Below are positions 1 through 7,063 of a DNA stretch of 8,637 nucleotides, one piece after another. This DNA is from JAKQIM01 sp964633225 (lineage in GTDB: Bacteria; Chloroflexota; Anaerolineae; Anaerolineales; UBA4823): NCBI GenBank assembly GCA_964633225.1, contig CAZWFQ010000112.1:1-8637 (forward strand), written 5' to 3'. The notes beneath the pieces are model-generated. The model searched no databases. It had not been told where the DNA came from and saw nothing but the letters and a program-made list of their open reading frames with translations. Both the position numbers and the translations under genes were made by a program. The first letter of the stretch is position 1. Each line of letters begins with the position of its first letter.

Positions 1-36
1 AAATTGATTATATCGCTATTTTTTACCGCGTATACT

Positions 37-1317
37 CTATTTCTCAAACGGGCGAGCAAAACGCTGGTCGAAGACGCCGTTCTCTTTCAGCATCTGATCA
101 AAATAGCCATGCGCCACCGGCAGGCGTACGAAGAGGCGGAAGGCCGGCCCCGCAATGGCGGGGTAACGCTCTGGTTTGGCCACCTGCTGAAGGATCAGCG
201 GGTCGAGCCGCCCATCAACTGCCAGGCCGGCACCCAAAGCTTGCAAACGTATGAAAAGGCCCTTGTTCATATTGGGCGGCATGACGCGCGTTCCCTCACC
301 GCCGCCCTTGACGACCGTACCCAGGTAAGGGCTGCCCAGGCGAGCGGCCAGCTTCTGCAGGTAACGCTCCACATAGCGCGAATGCAGGGCCTCAGGAAAA
401 CCAGACTGTACCAGGAAAGCCAGGGAAGGGTTGTGCGGGCGGCCAACCAGGGGCTCAAGCGCTTCGATGAAATGCTTGGTCACGGCTGGCATCGAGTCGG
501 TATAGAGCGGGAAGCCCAGCACAGCGCATTCGGCATTGGCAAAAGCTTCCACGGCCTGTTCCGTCTCGGTCATGCGCACCAGGTGGTACGTTTCAACCGG
601 GCGTTCTACCCCTCCGGCATGGGCAAAGCCGTTGGCGATCTGCTCAAGCATGAGCGGCGTATTGCCCTTGCGCCCGCGCGGCGAGCCGTTGAACAGGGTC
701 AGCCGGGCAGGCAGGCGGATGGCGGCACCGGTGGTGGCAGGCGGCTGCTTGGGCAGGGGCAGCAGGCTGGGATTGGAGGCCGTGATGCGGGCCGCCAGGT
801 CGGCGGCCGGAGTCTCAGTGGTCAGGCTGAACTCCAGGCAGGTTTTGAAGTTCAGCGCCGTGCGGCAGAGGATGTCGGTCACGACCTGCAAGTCACCGGA
901 ATCGGTAGAAGGCTCTTTCTCCACCAGCAAGCCCACCCGCGGCGAGCGCGGATAGCGGCGCAGGTGATGCGCCTCGCCCTGGTCCACTTCTATGTAAGGG
1001 TGGATCAGCGGCAGGTGCTTATCCTGGGCCATCTTGAAACGCTCGGTGAGGAAGCCCATCTTGAGCGGAGAAGCCCACAAGGTAAAATCCGATTGGATCA
1101 CCGCACGATCCATATCCCACGATGCGTCTTCTGAGCTGCACAGGCCGGGCGTCTTGACCCAGCAGCCCCAACAGCCCACGCAGTGGCGCAGGGGAATATC
1201 GCGCAGCGTAATACAGGTGACCGCATGGCCGCTGCCCTCCAGGACGGCCGATAGGGCTGCCAGGTAATCGTCGAAAGACGATGGCTGGGGATTACCGTTC
1301 AAGATGGTAACTTTCAT
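37..1317 (-). CDS. Tandem flavodoxin-fold protein with N-terminal CX2CX2CX7C motif (NADPH-dependent FMN reductase / iron-sulfur flavoprotein-like)
   Basis: The product is a 426-residue protein made of two flavodoxin-like halves. The first begins MKVTILNGNPQ, a beta-strand plus phosphate-binding loop, and carries C46, C49, C52 and C60 (spacing CX2CX2CX7C), the compact cysteine pattern of iron-sulfur flavoproteins that can hold a 4Fe-4S cluster beside FMN. The second begins near residue 203 with LTLFNGSPRGRKGNT, a fuller FMN-phosphate loop, and has no such cysteine cluster. Members of this superfamily are usually about 180-250 residues with one domain, so this is a fusion or internal duplication. 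ATG at 1317 was chosen because the flavodoxin fold starts exactly there and it lies 10 nt after the preceding gene's stop. An upstream in-frame extension would overlap that gene and adds no recognisable fold. It is the last gene of the padR operon. Substrate and redox partner are unknown; electron exchange with the neighbouring membrane Fe-S protein is inference. Confidence 0.85.
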   Translation of the reverse strand: MKVTILNGNPQPSSFDDYLAALSAVLEGSGHAVTCITLRDIPLRHCVGCWGCWVKTPGLCSSEDASWDMDRAVIQSDFTLWASPLKMGFLTERFKMAQDKHLPLIHPYIEVDQGEAHHLRRYPRSPRVGLLVEKEPSTDSGDLQVVTDILCRTALNFKTCLEFSLTTETPAADLAARITASNPSLLPLPKQPPATTGAAIRLPARLTLFNGSPRGRKGNTPLMLEQIANGFAHAGGVERPVETYHLVRMTETEQAVEAFANAECAVLGFPLYTDSMPAVTKHFIEALEPLVGRPHNPSLAFLVQSGFPEALHSRYVERYLQKLAARLGSPYLGTVVKGGGEGTRVMPPNMNKGLFIRLQALGAGLAVDGRLDPLILQQVAKPERYPAIAGPAFRLFVRLPVAHGYFDQMLKENGVFDQRFARPFEK

Positions 1318-1327
1318 AGTATAAGTC

Positions 1328-2092
1328 TCATTTTCCAGAACTAAATGTATAGCGAATGGCGTGCTTTGAACAATTATCGACACAGGTTCCGCACAGGATG
1401 CACTCGGAATTTTCCATTTTGCCAAGCTGAACCATGGCATTCACATCCAGGCTCATCGGGCAGTTGCTGGTGCACTTCTTGCAGTCAGCGCAGGCCGAAG
1501 GGTTGGCTGCCAGCCGGAGCGAGGGCCAGGCAAAATGGTTGCGGATCCAACGCCCCAGCATCATGAAAGGCGCCATCCAGCAGATGGCATGACAGCCGGA
1601 GCGCCGGCCCACCAAGACCGCCAGGCCCAAAAACAGGCCGATAACGATGTAATAGATGATGTAGGCGAAGAGGATAGGGCGATCGGCCGAGCCAGCCACC
1701 GAGATGCCGCCCTGGGTATTGTATAACAGGTCGATGGTGTGATATCCGCCAGAACGTATGGCCAGGAAGACGATCAGGGCCATCCAGGGAATCCAGATCA
1801 GCCACTTGATCCAATCCAGCCGGCGTCCGTTGACTGGGCGGTTATTGACCGGCTCAACGATCTCTTGCATGCCACCACCAGGGCAAACCCAGCCGCACCA
1901 CAGGCGGCCCAGGAACAGCGAAGAGAGGAACATCAGCCCAAACATCACCAGGCTGCCGTTCAAGATGCCATTCGCCGCGCCATCAATGATCACATAGGGC
2001 GAGAGATAATTCATGGTAACCGGGAAAGAAAGAAAGGCCAGGATGACAAGCGCCTTGCGGACGCGCTGGCGGAGGGGAAACTGGTGAAGCAT
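1328..2092 (-). CDS. Membrane-anchored 4Fe-4S binding protein (NapH / NosR C-terminal-like)
   Basis: This 254-residue protein has about four hydrophobic segments (roughly residues 14-34, 43-62, 95-112 and 139-161) followed by a cytoplasmic-type double ferredoxin tail. Ligands for two 4Fe-4S clusters are visible: C201, C204, C207 and C211 (followed by Pro), then C231, C234, C237 and C241 (followed by Ser). A CX3CP motif (C66, C70, P71, in the context LWCGWVCPGG) and a degenerate second copy (C167, C171) are typical of NapH/NosR/CcoG membrane proteins, which pass electrons between the quinone pool or membrane and soluble partners. A strong AAGGAG Shine-Dalgarno lies 7 nt before ATG and overlaps the padR stop codon, so the two genes are translationally close. 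Neighbours are padR upstream and a tandem flavodoxin downstream. It does not carry the rest of a nap or nos locus, so the electron donor and acceptor cannot be named. Confidence 0.88.
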   Translation of the reverse strand: MLHQFPLRQRVRKALVILAFLSFPVTMNYLSPYVIIDGAANGILNGSLVMFGLMFLSSLFLGRLWCGWVCPGGGMQEIVEPVNNRPVNGRRLDWIKWLIWIPWMALIVFLAIRSGGYHTIDLLYNTQGGISVAGSADRPILFAYIIYYIVIGLFLGLAVLVGRRSGCHAICWMAPFMMLGRWIRNHFAWPSLRLAANPSACADCKKCTSNCPMSLDVNAMVQLGKMENSECILCGTCVDNCSKHAIRYTFSSGK

Positions 2093-2104
2093 GGCAAAAC
2101 TCCT

Positions 2105-2662
2105 TCACGCTTGGGGGACTTGCCCAGTTTTGATGCGCTCGATCACGCTCTCAGCCCAGGCCAGGTTAGCCCGCATGCTGGTAATGCCGTTCTCGAGGGT
2201 CAGCATCCAAAAGAAATGCTCGCGCGCTGAGCCAATTTCTTGCTGGTAAGGACTGATCTGAGCCGGAACCTGATCATACTGCGCCAGGATGGCGCGCATC
2301 ATAGCGGCAAAACCATCAAACTTGGCCAGCACTTCTTCATCCGAAAGTTTGCCGGCAAAAAAGACCTGCACCAATGGAGCGCTGCGCGGCTCATCCATCG
2401 CCGGTGGACCACCCAGCCAATTGACCAGCGCGGCCAGGCCAGCCCGGGTAACGTGATACACCTTACGGTCCGGACGGTCTTCTTGAGCGACCTTCTCCAT
2501 TTCCACATAACCCTGCTCGGTCAAACGCGCCAGGGTACGGTAAATTTGGCTTTGATCGGCCGGCCAGAAGTGACGCACAGAAACATCGAACACCTTTTTG
2601 AGATCGTAACCGGTAGAGGGATGGTAGCTGAGGAAACCCAGGATGGCGAACTCGAGCGACAT
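2105..2662 (-). CDS. PadR family transcriptional regulator
   Basis: This 185-residue protein has an N-terminal PadR winged helix (about residues 1-85). Signature stretches are LGFLSYHPSTGYDLKK and HFWPADQSQIYRTLARL, with the wing around DRPDRKVYHVT. A helical C-terminal dimerisation region of the Vir_act_alpha_C kind spans about 95-178. The length is normal for the two-domain (PadR-s1-like) subfamily. ATG at 2662 is preferred over an in-frame TTG at 2671, because the AGGAG at 2672-2676 is 9 nt from the ATG but directly abuts the TTG. It is the first gene of a three-gene operon and probably represses it, in line with the usual PadR mode: the protein binds an inverted repeat at its own promoter and releases when an effector, often an aromatic or toxic small molecule, binds. 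The effector here is unknown. Confidence 0.93.
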   Translation of the reverse strand: MSLEFAILGFLSYHPSTGYDLKKVFDVSVRHFWPADQSQIYRTLARLTEQGYVEMEKVAQEDRPDRKVYHVTRAGLAALVNWLGGPPAMDEPRSAPLVQVFFAGKLSDEEVLAKFDGFAAMMRAILAQYDQVPAQISPYQQEIGSAREHFFWMLTLENGITSMRANLAWAESVIERIKTGQVPQA

Positions 2663-2682
2663 ATAAAACAACTCCTATATAT

Positions 2683-2701
2683 GCACAATCATATATTGTG
2701 C
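2683..2701. promoter_or_regulatory. Candidate PadR operator (inverted repeat)
   Basis: The 19-bp element is a perfect inverted repeat with 7-bp arms and a 5-bp spacer: GCACAAT-N5-ATTGTGC. A second, overlapping inverted repeat (ATATATG at 2677-2683, CATATAT at 2690-2696) shares part of it. The element lies just downstream of the padR -10 box, at about +1 to +20 of the predicted transcript and 20 nt before the padR start codon. A bound dimer there would block transcription initiation. The symmetry is seen directly; the assignment to PadR is inference from position and from the family's habit of autoregulation. Confidence 0.65.
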
Positions 2702-2708
2702 CAGTCCT

Positions 2709-2737
2709 ATAATACCCGCGCTTTATCCACCTGTCAA
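2709..2737 (-). promoter_or_regulatory. Sigma-70-type promoter of the padR operon
   Basis: Read on the minus strand, TTGACA (2737-2732) is followed after exactly 17 nt by TATTAT (2714-2709). The -35 box is consensus and the -10 box differs at one position. The expected transcription start is near 2702, which puts the inverted repeat at 2683-2701 on the start site. No other comparably strong promoter was seen for these three genes. Confidence 0.8.
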
Positions 2738-2799
2738 GAGAAAGATCCGGATGCATGCATTTGGCCGCGTAAAATCACCCTGGTGCACATTCCAAGTCA

Positions 2800-2829
2800 T
2801 CCACACAAAACCAGAAATCGCGTTATAAT
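2800..2829 (+). promoter_or_regulatory. Candidate typA promoter
   Basis: A perfect TATAAT lies at 2824-2829. The best -35 match at usable spacing is TCCACA at 2800-2805 (four of six consensus bases, 18-nt spacer), which is weak. Transcription would start near 2836, giving a leader of about 127 nt before the typA start codon. The stretch between this promoter and the divergent padR promoter also holds the self-complementary ATGCATGCAT at 2751-2760, to which no function can be given. Confidence 0.5.
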
Positions 2830-2850
2830 CAGCCCACCATTTTTCTTGGG

Positions 2851-2885
2851 CGAAGCATCCATGCTGCTGCGGATGCTTCGTTTTT
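2851..2885 (+). terminator. Intrinsic terminator-like hairpin inside the typA leader (possible attenuator)
   Basis: CGAAGCATCC at 2851-2860 pairs perfectly with GGATGCTTCG at 2871-2880 across a 10-nt loop, and five T follow at 2881-2885. This is the layout of a Rho-independent terminator. It lies about 15 nt after the predicted start of transcription from the TATAAT at 2824 and about 78 nt before the typA ATG. It could end a very short RNA, attenuate typA, or mark a separate upstream transcript. No tRNA-like, T-box or known riboswitch core was recognised around it. Confidence 0.6.
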
Positions 2886-2905
2886 GATGGTAGACCAATC
2901 CTGGC

Positions 2906-2941
2906 GGAGCAAACAGATGTCGCCTGCGACATCCGCGCTCC
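2906..2941 (+). promoter_or_regulatory. Second hairpin in the typA leader
   Basis: GATGTCG (2916-2922) pairs with CGACATC (2927-2933) around a 4-nt loop, and an outer GGAGC (2906-2910) can pair with GCTCC (2937-2941). Its 3' side also contains CATCCGC (2930-2936), complementary to GCGGATG (2869-2875), which overlaps the 3' arm of the upstream terminator-like stem. The two structures could therefore compete after transcription. The element lies about 20 nt before the typA start and could affect ribosome access. No T tract follows it, so it is not itself a terminator. Confidence 0.4.
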
Positions 2942-2962
2942 CCCCATTAAGTAAGGTGTATT

Positions 2963-4819
2963 ATGATCACGGAACGAACCGACTTACGCAATGTTGCCAT
3001 CATCGCCCATGTTGACCATGGCAAAACGACCCTGGTGGATGGGCTGCTCAAACAGGCCCGCGTTTTCCGCGAGAACCAGCAGGTCGCCGAGCGAGTGATG
3101 GATTCAAACGACCTGGAACGCGAGCGCGGCATCACCATCCTGGCCAAAAACACAGCCATCTCCATCTGGGATGCCACAGCCGCTCAACAGGTCAAAATCA
3201 ACATTGTTGACACGCCCGGGCATGCCGATTTCGGCGGCGAGGTGGAACGCGTGATGAACATGGTGGACGGCGTGCTCTTGCTGGTAGACGCCGCCGAAGG
3301 CCCCATGCCGCAGACGCGTTTCGTGCTCAAGAAAGCGTTAGAGATGGGCCACCGCGCTATTGTGGTGATCAACAAAGTAGATCGCAAGGACGCCGAGCCA
3401 GAGCGTGTGCTGAACCAGACCTTTGACTTGTTCATCGAGCTGGGTGCCAACGACGAGCAAGCTGATTTTCCCATTATTTATGCCAACGCAATCACTGCCC
3501 GGGCCGGTCTGACGCCTGACCTGGGGCCAGACTTGCAGCCGCTCTTCCAGGCCATCTTGCGCCACATCCCAAGCCCCAAGGTAGACACTGAGGCGTCGCT
3601 GCAAATGCTGGTCACCACCCTGGGTTACGATGATTACCGCGGCATCACCGCCGTGGGGCGCATCTTCTCCGGGCATATGCAGGTGGGGCAAGCCCTAACG
3701 CGCATCACTGTGGAAGGCAAGCAACTGCCAGAGCGCGCCCGTTACCTTTATATCCACGAAGGGCTGAAGCGGATGGAAGTGGAACGGGCCGATGCAGGCG
3801 AGATTGTGGCCCTGGCTGGGCTGGAAGGCATTGGCATCGGCGAGACACTGGCCGACCCCGAGAACCCCGTGGCCCTGCCGCCCATTCATGTCGAAGCGCC
3901 CACTGTGCGCATGACCTTTGGCGTCAATACCTCGCCCTTCTCTGGGCGAGAAGGACGCTGGAACACCTCCCGCAAGCTGCGCCAGCGCCTGCTCGATGAG
4001 CTGCGCTCAAACGTAGCCCTGCGCGTGGCCGAAACTGAAGCAGCCGACACCTTTCTAGTCTCAGGGCGCGGCGAACTGCACCTGGCGATCCTGATCGAGA
4101 CGATGCGCCGCGAAGGCTACGAGTTCCAGGTCTCACGGCCTGAGGTGATCTTGCGCGAGGGCGATGATGGCGAGCTGTTAGAACCCTTCGAAGAAGTACA
4201 TGTCGAGACCAGCCCCGAGACGGTGGGCGTGGTGGTCGAGATGCTGGGCGAGCGGCGCGGCAAGATGCTGGATATGCAAGACACACAGGAAAACAGCGTA
4301 CGCTTGAAGTACCTGGTGCCCACGCGCGGCCTGCTGGGCTTCCGCTACCAGTTCCTGACCGCTACGCGCGGCGAGGGCGTCATGCACACCCTGTTCTTCG
4401 ATTACATGCCCCTGGCGGGCGCCATGGACACACGCGCCACCGGCTCACTGGTGGCCTGGGAAACCGGAGTGACCACATCTTACGGGTTGAAGAATGCTGA
4501 AGAACGCGGCTGGCTGTTCTACGGCCCGGGCGTAGACGTGTATGAAGGCATGGTAATGGGCGAACACCAACGCCCTGGCGACTTGACGGTAAACGTGTGC
4601 AAGAAGAAGCACATGACCAATGTGCGGGCAGCCCGCGGCGAAATGGAAATCCGGCTGACGCCGCCGCGACAGATGAGCATTGACGAAGCCATCGAATACC
4701 TGGCCGACGACGAATTATTAGAAGTGACCCCCAAAAGCTACCGCGTCCGCAAGCGCGTCCTGAATACGCACGAGCGCGGCCGCCTGAGCAAGCTGGCCAA
4801 GCTGGAGAGCGATGATTAG
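2963..4819 (+). CDS. typA: Translational GTPase TypA/BipA
   Basis: This 618-residue protein is full length for TypA/BipA, a ribosome-associated GTPase of the EF-G/LepA group involved in 50S assembly, cold and other stress adaptation. G motifs are intact: G1 AHVDHGKT (15-22), G2 RGITI (55-59), G3 DTPGH (83-87), G4 NKVD (137-140), and a G5-like YANAITA at 173-179. Domain II follows (about 205-300). Next comes the EF-G III-like domain with GRGELHLAILIE (368-379), then the EF-G V-like domain (about 400-480). The BipA-specific C-terminal domain ends the protein, with KKHMTNVR (548-555) and the basic KSYRVRKR (591-598). ATG at 2963 fits the family start and has AAGG 6 nt upstream. It is transcribed alone, divergent from the padR operon, behind a leader with a terminator-like hairpin. 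No clear terminator was seen in the 91 nt between it and the convergent PHP gene. Confidence 0.97.
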   Translation: MITERTDLRNVAIIAHVDHGKTTLVDGLLKQARVFRENQQVAERVMDSNDLERERGITILAKNTAISIWDATAAQQVKINIVDTPGHADFGGEVERVMNMVDGVLLLVDAAEGPMPQTRFVLKKALEMGHRAIVVINKVDRKDAEPERVLNQTFDLFIELGANDEQADFPIIYANAITARAGLTPDLGPDLQPLFQAILRHIPSPKVDTEASLQMLVTTLGYDDYRGITAVGRIFSGHMQVGQALTRITVEGKQLPERARYLYIHEGLKRMEVERADAGEIVALAGLEGIGIGETLADPENPVALPPIHVEAPTVRMTFGVNTSPFSGREGRWNTSRKLRQRLLDELRSNVALRVAETEAADTFLVSGRGELHLAILIETMRREGYEFQVSRPEVILREGDDGELLEPFEEVHVETSPETVGVVVEMLGERRGKMLDMQDTQENSVRLKYLVPTRGLLGFRYQFLTATRGEGVMHTLFFDYMPLAGAMDTRATGSLVAWETGVTTSYGLKNAEERGWLFYGPGVDVYEGMVMGEHQRPGDLTVNVCKKKHMTNVRAARGEMEIRLTPPRQMSIDEAIEYLADDELLEVTPKSYRVRKRVLNTHERGRLSKLAKLESDD

Positions 4820-4910
4820 AGGCCGGCTATCGTACGGGCCACCCTGTCCATCCTAGACGGCATCCCACTCTCGCCAATCCGCGCTCCTTCAGAGCCAGAG
4901 CGGGCCGCGC

Positions 4911-5519
4911 CTACACAATCGCAGCGGATTTGAATAGTTCGATTTGCCCGGCCCTCAGGCTGGATAGGACTGCCGCTTCATCACCCACCTCATCCGGCAG
5001 AATATTGTAATAATTACCCAGGCGCTCACTGCTGTGAGCGTCTGTATTACTCAGCAGGCGCAGGCCCAGGCGGGCGGCAATGGTCCGGATCTCAGTATCG
5101 GCAGAGGGCGGGGTATTATACGAATGCACCTCGATCGCGTCGGGCGGGTACTGCTCGATATCTGCCGTAATAGCGGCATGGTAACGGTAAGGATGCGCAA
5201 GGACAAGAAATCCCCCGCCGCCGCGCACACAGTGATAGAGCGCTGGATAATCCCAATCCACGCGCTCAAGAGCGGGGGCAAACTGGCCCAAGACCAAAAA
5301 ATCTTCCCCATCAGCAGTCACTTCGATGCCATTGAAGATGCAAAAAGGTGCATAACGCCGGTTCAACGCCACCAGGTGAGCAGGCGGACAAAAGTGGTAA
5401 TGATCGGTAAAGTAGATAGCATCCAGCCCGGCAGCAATGGCGGCCCGGATCTGCTCATCTTCGGTAGCGCGGCCGCAAGGAGAACGGTCTCGCGTGTGAA
5501 CATGCAAATCGATCTTCAT
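4911..5519 (-). CDS. PHP-domain metal-dependent phosphoesterase
   Basis: This 202-residue protein is a single PHP domain, a TIM-barrel-like metal-dependent phosphoesterase. Likely metal ligands are in the expected order: H6 and H8 (DLHVHT), H40 (FTDHYH), E66 (NGIEVTA), H109 (LAHPYR), H132 (EVHSYN), then D160 and H162 (NTDAHS). No polymerase, histidinol-phosphatase-specific or other extra domain is attached, so the substrate cannot be told; family members hydrolyse nucleotides, histidinol phosphate or other phosphoesters. ATG at 5519 gives the canonical M-K-I-D-L-H-V-H-T start. There is no Shine-Dalgarno before it. Instead, TATAAT lies only 8 nt upstream of the ATG, which suggests leaderless translation. 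It is a lone gene, convergent with typA and divergent from the lipoprotein gene. Confidence 0.9.
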   Translation of the reverse strand: MKIDLHVHTRDRSPCGRATEDEQIRAAIAAGLDAIYFTDHYHFCPPAHLVALNRRYAPFCIFNGIEVTADGEDFLVLGQFAPALERVDWDYPALYHCVRGGGGFLVLAHPYRYHAAITADIEQYPPDAIEVHSYNTPPSADTEIRTIAARLGLRLLSNTDAHSSERLGNYYNILPDEVGDEAAVLSSLRAGQIELFKSAAIV

Positions 5520-5527
5520 CGGGGGCT

Positions 5528-5533
5528 ATTATA
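5528..5533 (-). promoter_or_regulatory. Candidate -10 box giving a leaderless PHP mRNA
   Basis: On the minus strand a perfect TATAAT lies 8 nt before the ATG at 5519, so transcription would start at or within a base or two of the start codon. The intervening bases (AGCCCCCG) have no Shine-Dalgarno. No convincing -35 box was found at 16-18 nt spacing, which lowers confidence. Confidence 0.4.
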
Positions 5534-5610
5534 GCGCATGGCTCAAGATTTTACTTCCGAATAATCGAGTACAATTGCAAAAATATTTACACCAAAAGAA
5601 AGAGACCCTT

Positions 5611-7056
5611 ATGCACCGTATCATACCCATAACCACCATCCTGATCCTGCTCTCGTTGGCCTGCTCTACCCTGGCGCCAACCCAAGAGCCCCTGCCAACC
5701 AGAACAGAAGCGGTTGAGTCCCCCACCGCCCAACCCGTTTCAACCATGCCAGCCACTGAGGCTGTTGCCACTGATGCGCCTGCCACAGCAGACCCTACCC
5801 CGGCTGCCGAGACACCCGGCGACACCCCCGCGCCTGAGGCGGGCAATGTGGAGTTGGACCCAGCCATCGCTGCGCAAATGGATCAAATTCAGCAAGATGT
5901 GATCAATCTGCGCGGCTTAGAGCCTGACGGCTCGTTCAGCCGCGCCCTGCTGACCTCTGAAGAGCTGCGCCAGAAAGTGTTGGATGATTTCTTCTCCGAT
6001 TACAGCGCCGAAGAAGCTGCCGAAGATGTGACTGTGCTGTCAACCCTGGGCCTGCTGGAACCGGATTTTGACTTAATGAGTTTTTACGTCGATTTATACG
6101 CCGAGCAGGTAGCCGGCTACTACGATCACGAAACACGTGAGATGTACGTGGTGCTAGGGGAAGGCTTCGAGGGCACCGAGCGCATGACCTATGCCCACGA
6201 ATACACCCACGCCCTGCAAGACCAGACCTACGATATTGATGATGGCCTGAACTACAACGAAGACTCGTGCAAAGACGATTCAGAACGCTGCGCAGGCATC
6301 CAGGCATTGATGGAAGGTGATGCCACCCTGTCTGAATACTTGTGGTACTACAGCTACGGTACCGCACAAGACCAGCAAGATGTAGAGGCCTTTTACGACT
6401 CTTACGAAAGCCCGGTTTACGACAGCGCCCCACCCTTCATGCAAGAGGATTTTCTCTTCGCTTACACGTATGGCCTGAGCTTCACCATGGGCCTGTGGCA
6501 AGAAGGCGGCTGGCCGGCAGTGGATGCCGCCTATGTCGACCTGCCGGATTCGACTGAGCAGATCATGCATCCCGAGCTGTACCCTGACGAGATGCCCTTT
6601 GCCATCACCATCCCTGTGGATTTGACCGGCACGCTGGGCACAGATTGGCGCCAGATCGACAGCGGCACGATGGGCGAGTGGTACACCTTCTTGATCCTGG
6701 GGCGCGGCATCAGCCCTGATTTTCAGATCGACGACAGCACAGCCTTTGCCGCCGCAGCAGGCTGGGGCGGCGATGCCTACCAGATCTTTTACAACGATGC
6801 CACCGGGCAAGCTGTGTTGGTCATGGTCACCACTTGGGAAGACGAGAACGAGCGCAGCGAGTTTGTGCAGGCCTTCCAACAATACGGCGATAGGCGCTTC
6901 GGCGTACCGGCCGTTCCAGAAGGCGATGACCTGCTTTGGGAATACGCTGCTGGCTTTAACGGCCTGTATTTAGATATTGGTGTATCCACCATCTGGATCC
7001 TGGGGCCAGACCGGGCCACGGTAGAGCTGGTGGCCGACGCACTGGCTGTACGATAA
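5611..7056 (+). CDS. Putative lipoprotein zinc metalloprotease (HEXXH)
   Basis: This 481-residue protein starts with a lipoprotein signal (basic R3, hydrophobic core about 4-17, SLA-C with C18 as the lipidation site). A low-complexity Thr/Pro/Ala/Glu linker (about 19-78) then holds the domain off the membrane. The folded part contains H196-E-Y-T-H200, the zinc-binding and catalytic HEXXH motif, in the context YAHEYTHALQDQ. E235 (ALMEGDAT), 35 residues later, is a likely third zinc ligand, as in gluzincins. C220 and C227 could form a disulfide, consistent with an exported protein. The family resembles uncharacterised putative metallopeptidases; no named peptidase family is claimed. ATG at 5611 was chosen over the in-frame TTG at 5575 because it begins the signal peptide cleanly. 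The Shine-Dalgarno is weak (GAAAGAG). A weak -10 (TACAAT at 5570-5575) may drive it. It ends at a strong shared terminator. Targets are unknown. Confidence 0.85.
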   Translation: MHRIIPITTILILLSLACSTLAPTQEPLPTRTEAVESPTAQPVSTMPATEAVATDAPATADPTPAAETPGDTPAPEAGNVELDPAIAAQMDQIQQDVINLRGLEPDGSFSRALLTSEELRQKVLDDFFSDYSAEEAAEDVTVLSTLGLLEPDFDLMSFYVDLYAEQVAGYYDHETREMYVVLGEGFEGTERMTYAHEYTHALQDQTYDIDDGLNYNEDSCKDDSERCAGIQALMEGDATLSEYLWYYSYGTAQDQQDVEAFYDSYESPVYDSAPPFMQEDFLFAYTYGLSFTMGLWQEGGWPAVDAAYVDLPDSTEQIMHPELYPDEMPFAITIPVDLTGTLGTDWRQIDSGTMGEWYTFLILGRGISPDFQIDDSTAFAAAAGWGGDAYQIFYNDATGQAVLVMVTTWEDENERSEFVQAFQQYGDRRFGVPAVPEGDDLLWEYAAGFNGLYLDIGVSTIWILGPDRATVELVADALAVR

Positions 7057-7063
7057 ATCCGGA

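Noticed and set aside
1..36. TATAAT-like sequence on the minus strand (6-11 region), downstream of the flavodoxin gene
   Set aside because: There is no matching -35 box and the window ends before any gene it could serve. No terminator hairpin could be seen here either.
4..1134. Long plus-strand open frame (376 codons) opposite the tandem flavodoxin gene
   Set aside because: It is antisense to a gene with clear flavodoxin motifs. The translation is rich in Arg, Gln and Gly, has no recognisable domain and has no ribosome binding site. It is a shadow of the GC-rich gene on the other strand.
2240..2887. Plus-strand open frame of 215 codons over padR and the typA leader
   Set aside because: It runs antisense to padR and across both promoters and the terminator-like hairpin. 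It has no domain or ribosome binding site.
2931..4887. An 11-bp direct repeat, ATCCGCGCTCC, at 2931-2941 and 4877-4887, flanking typA
   Set aside because: An 11-mer match is expected several times by chance in a window this size, the flanks do not match, and there are no mobile-element genes between the copies.
4820..4910. Possible terminator between typA and the convergent PHP gene
   Set aside because: Only weak 4-5 bp complementarities (such as CGCTC/GAGCG) were found, with no T tract on either strand.
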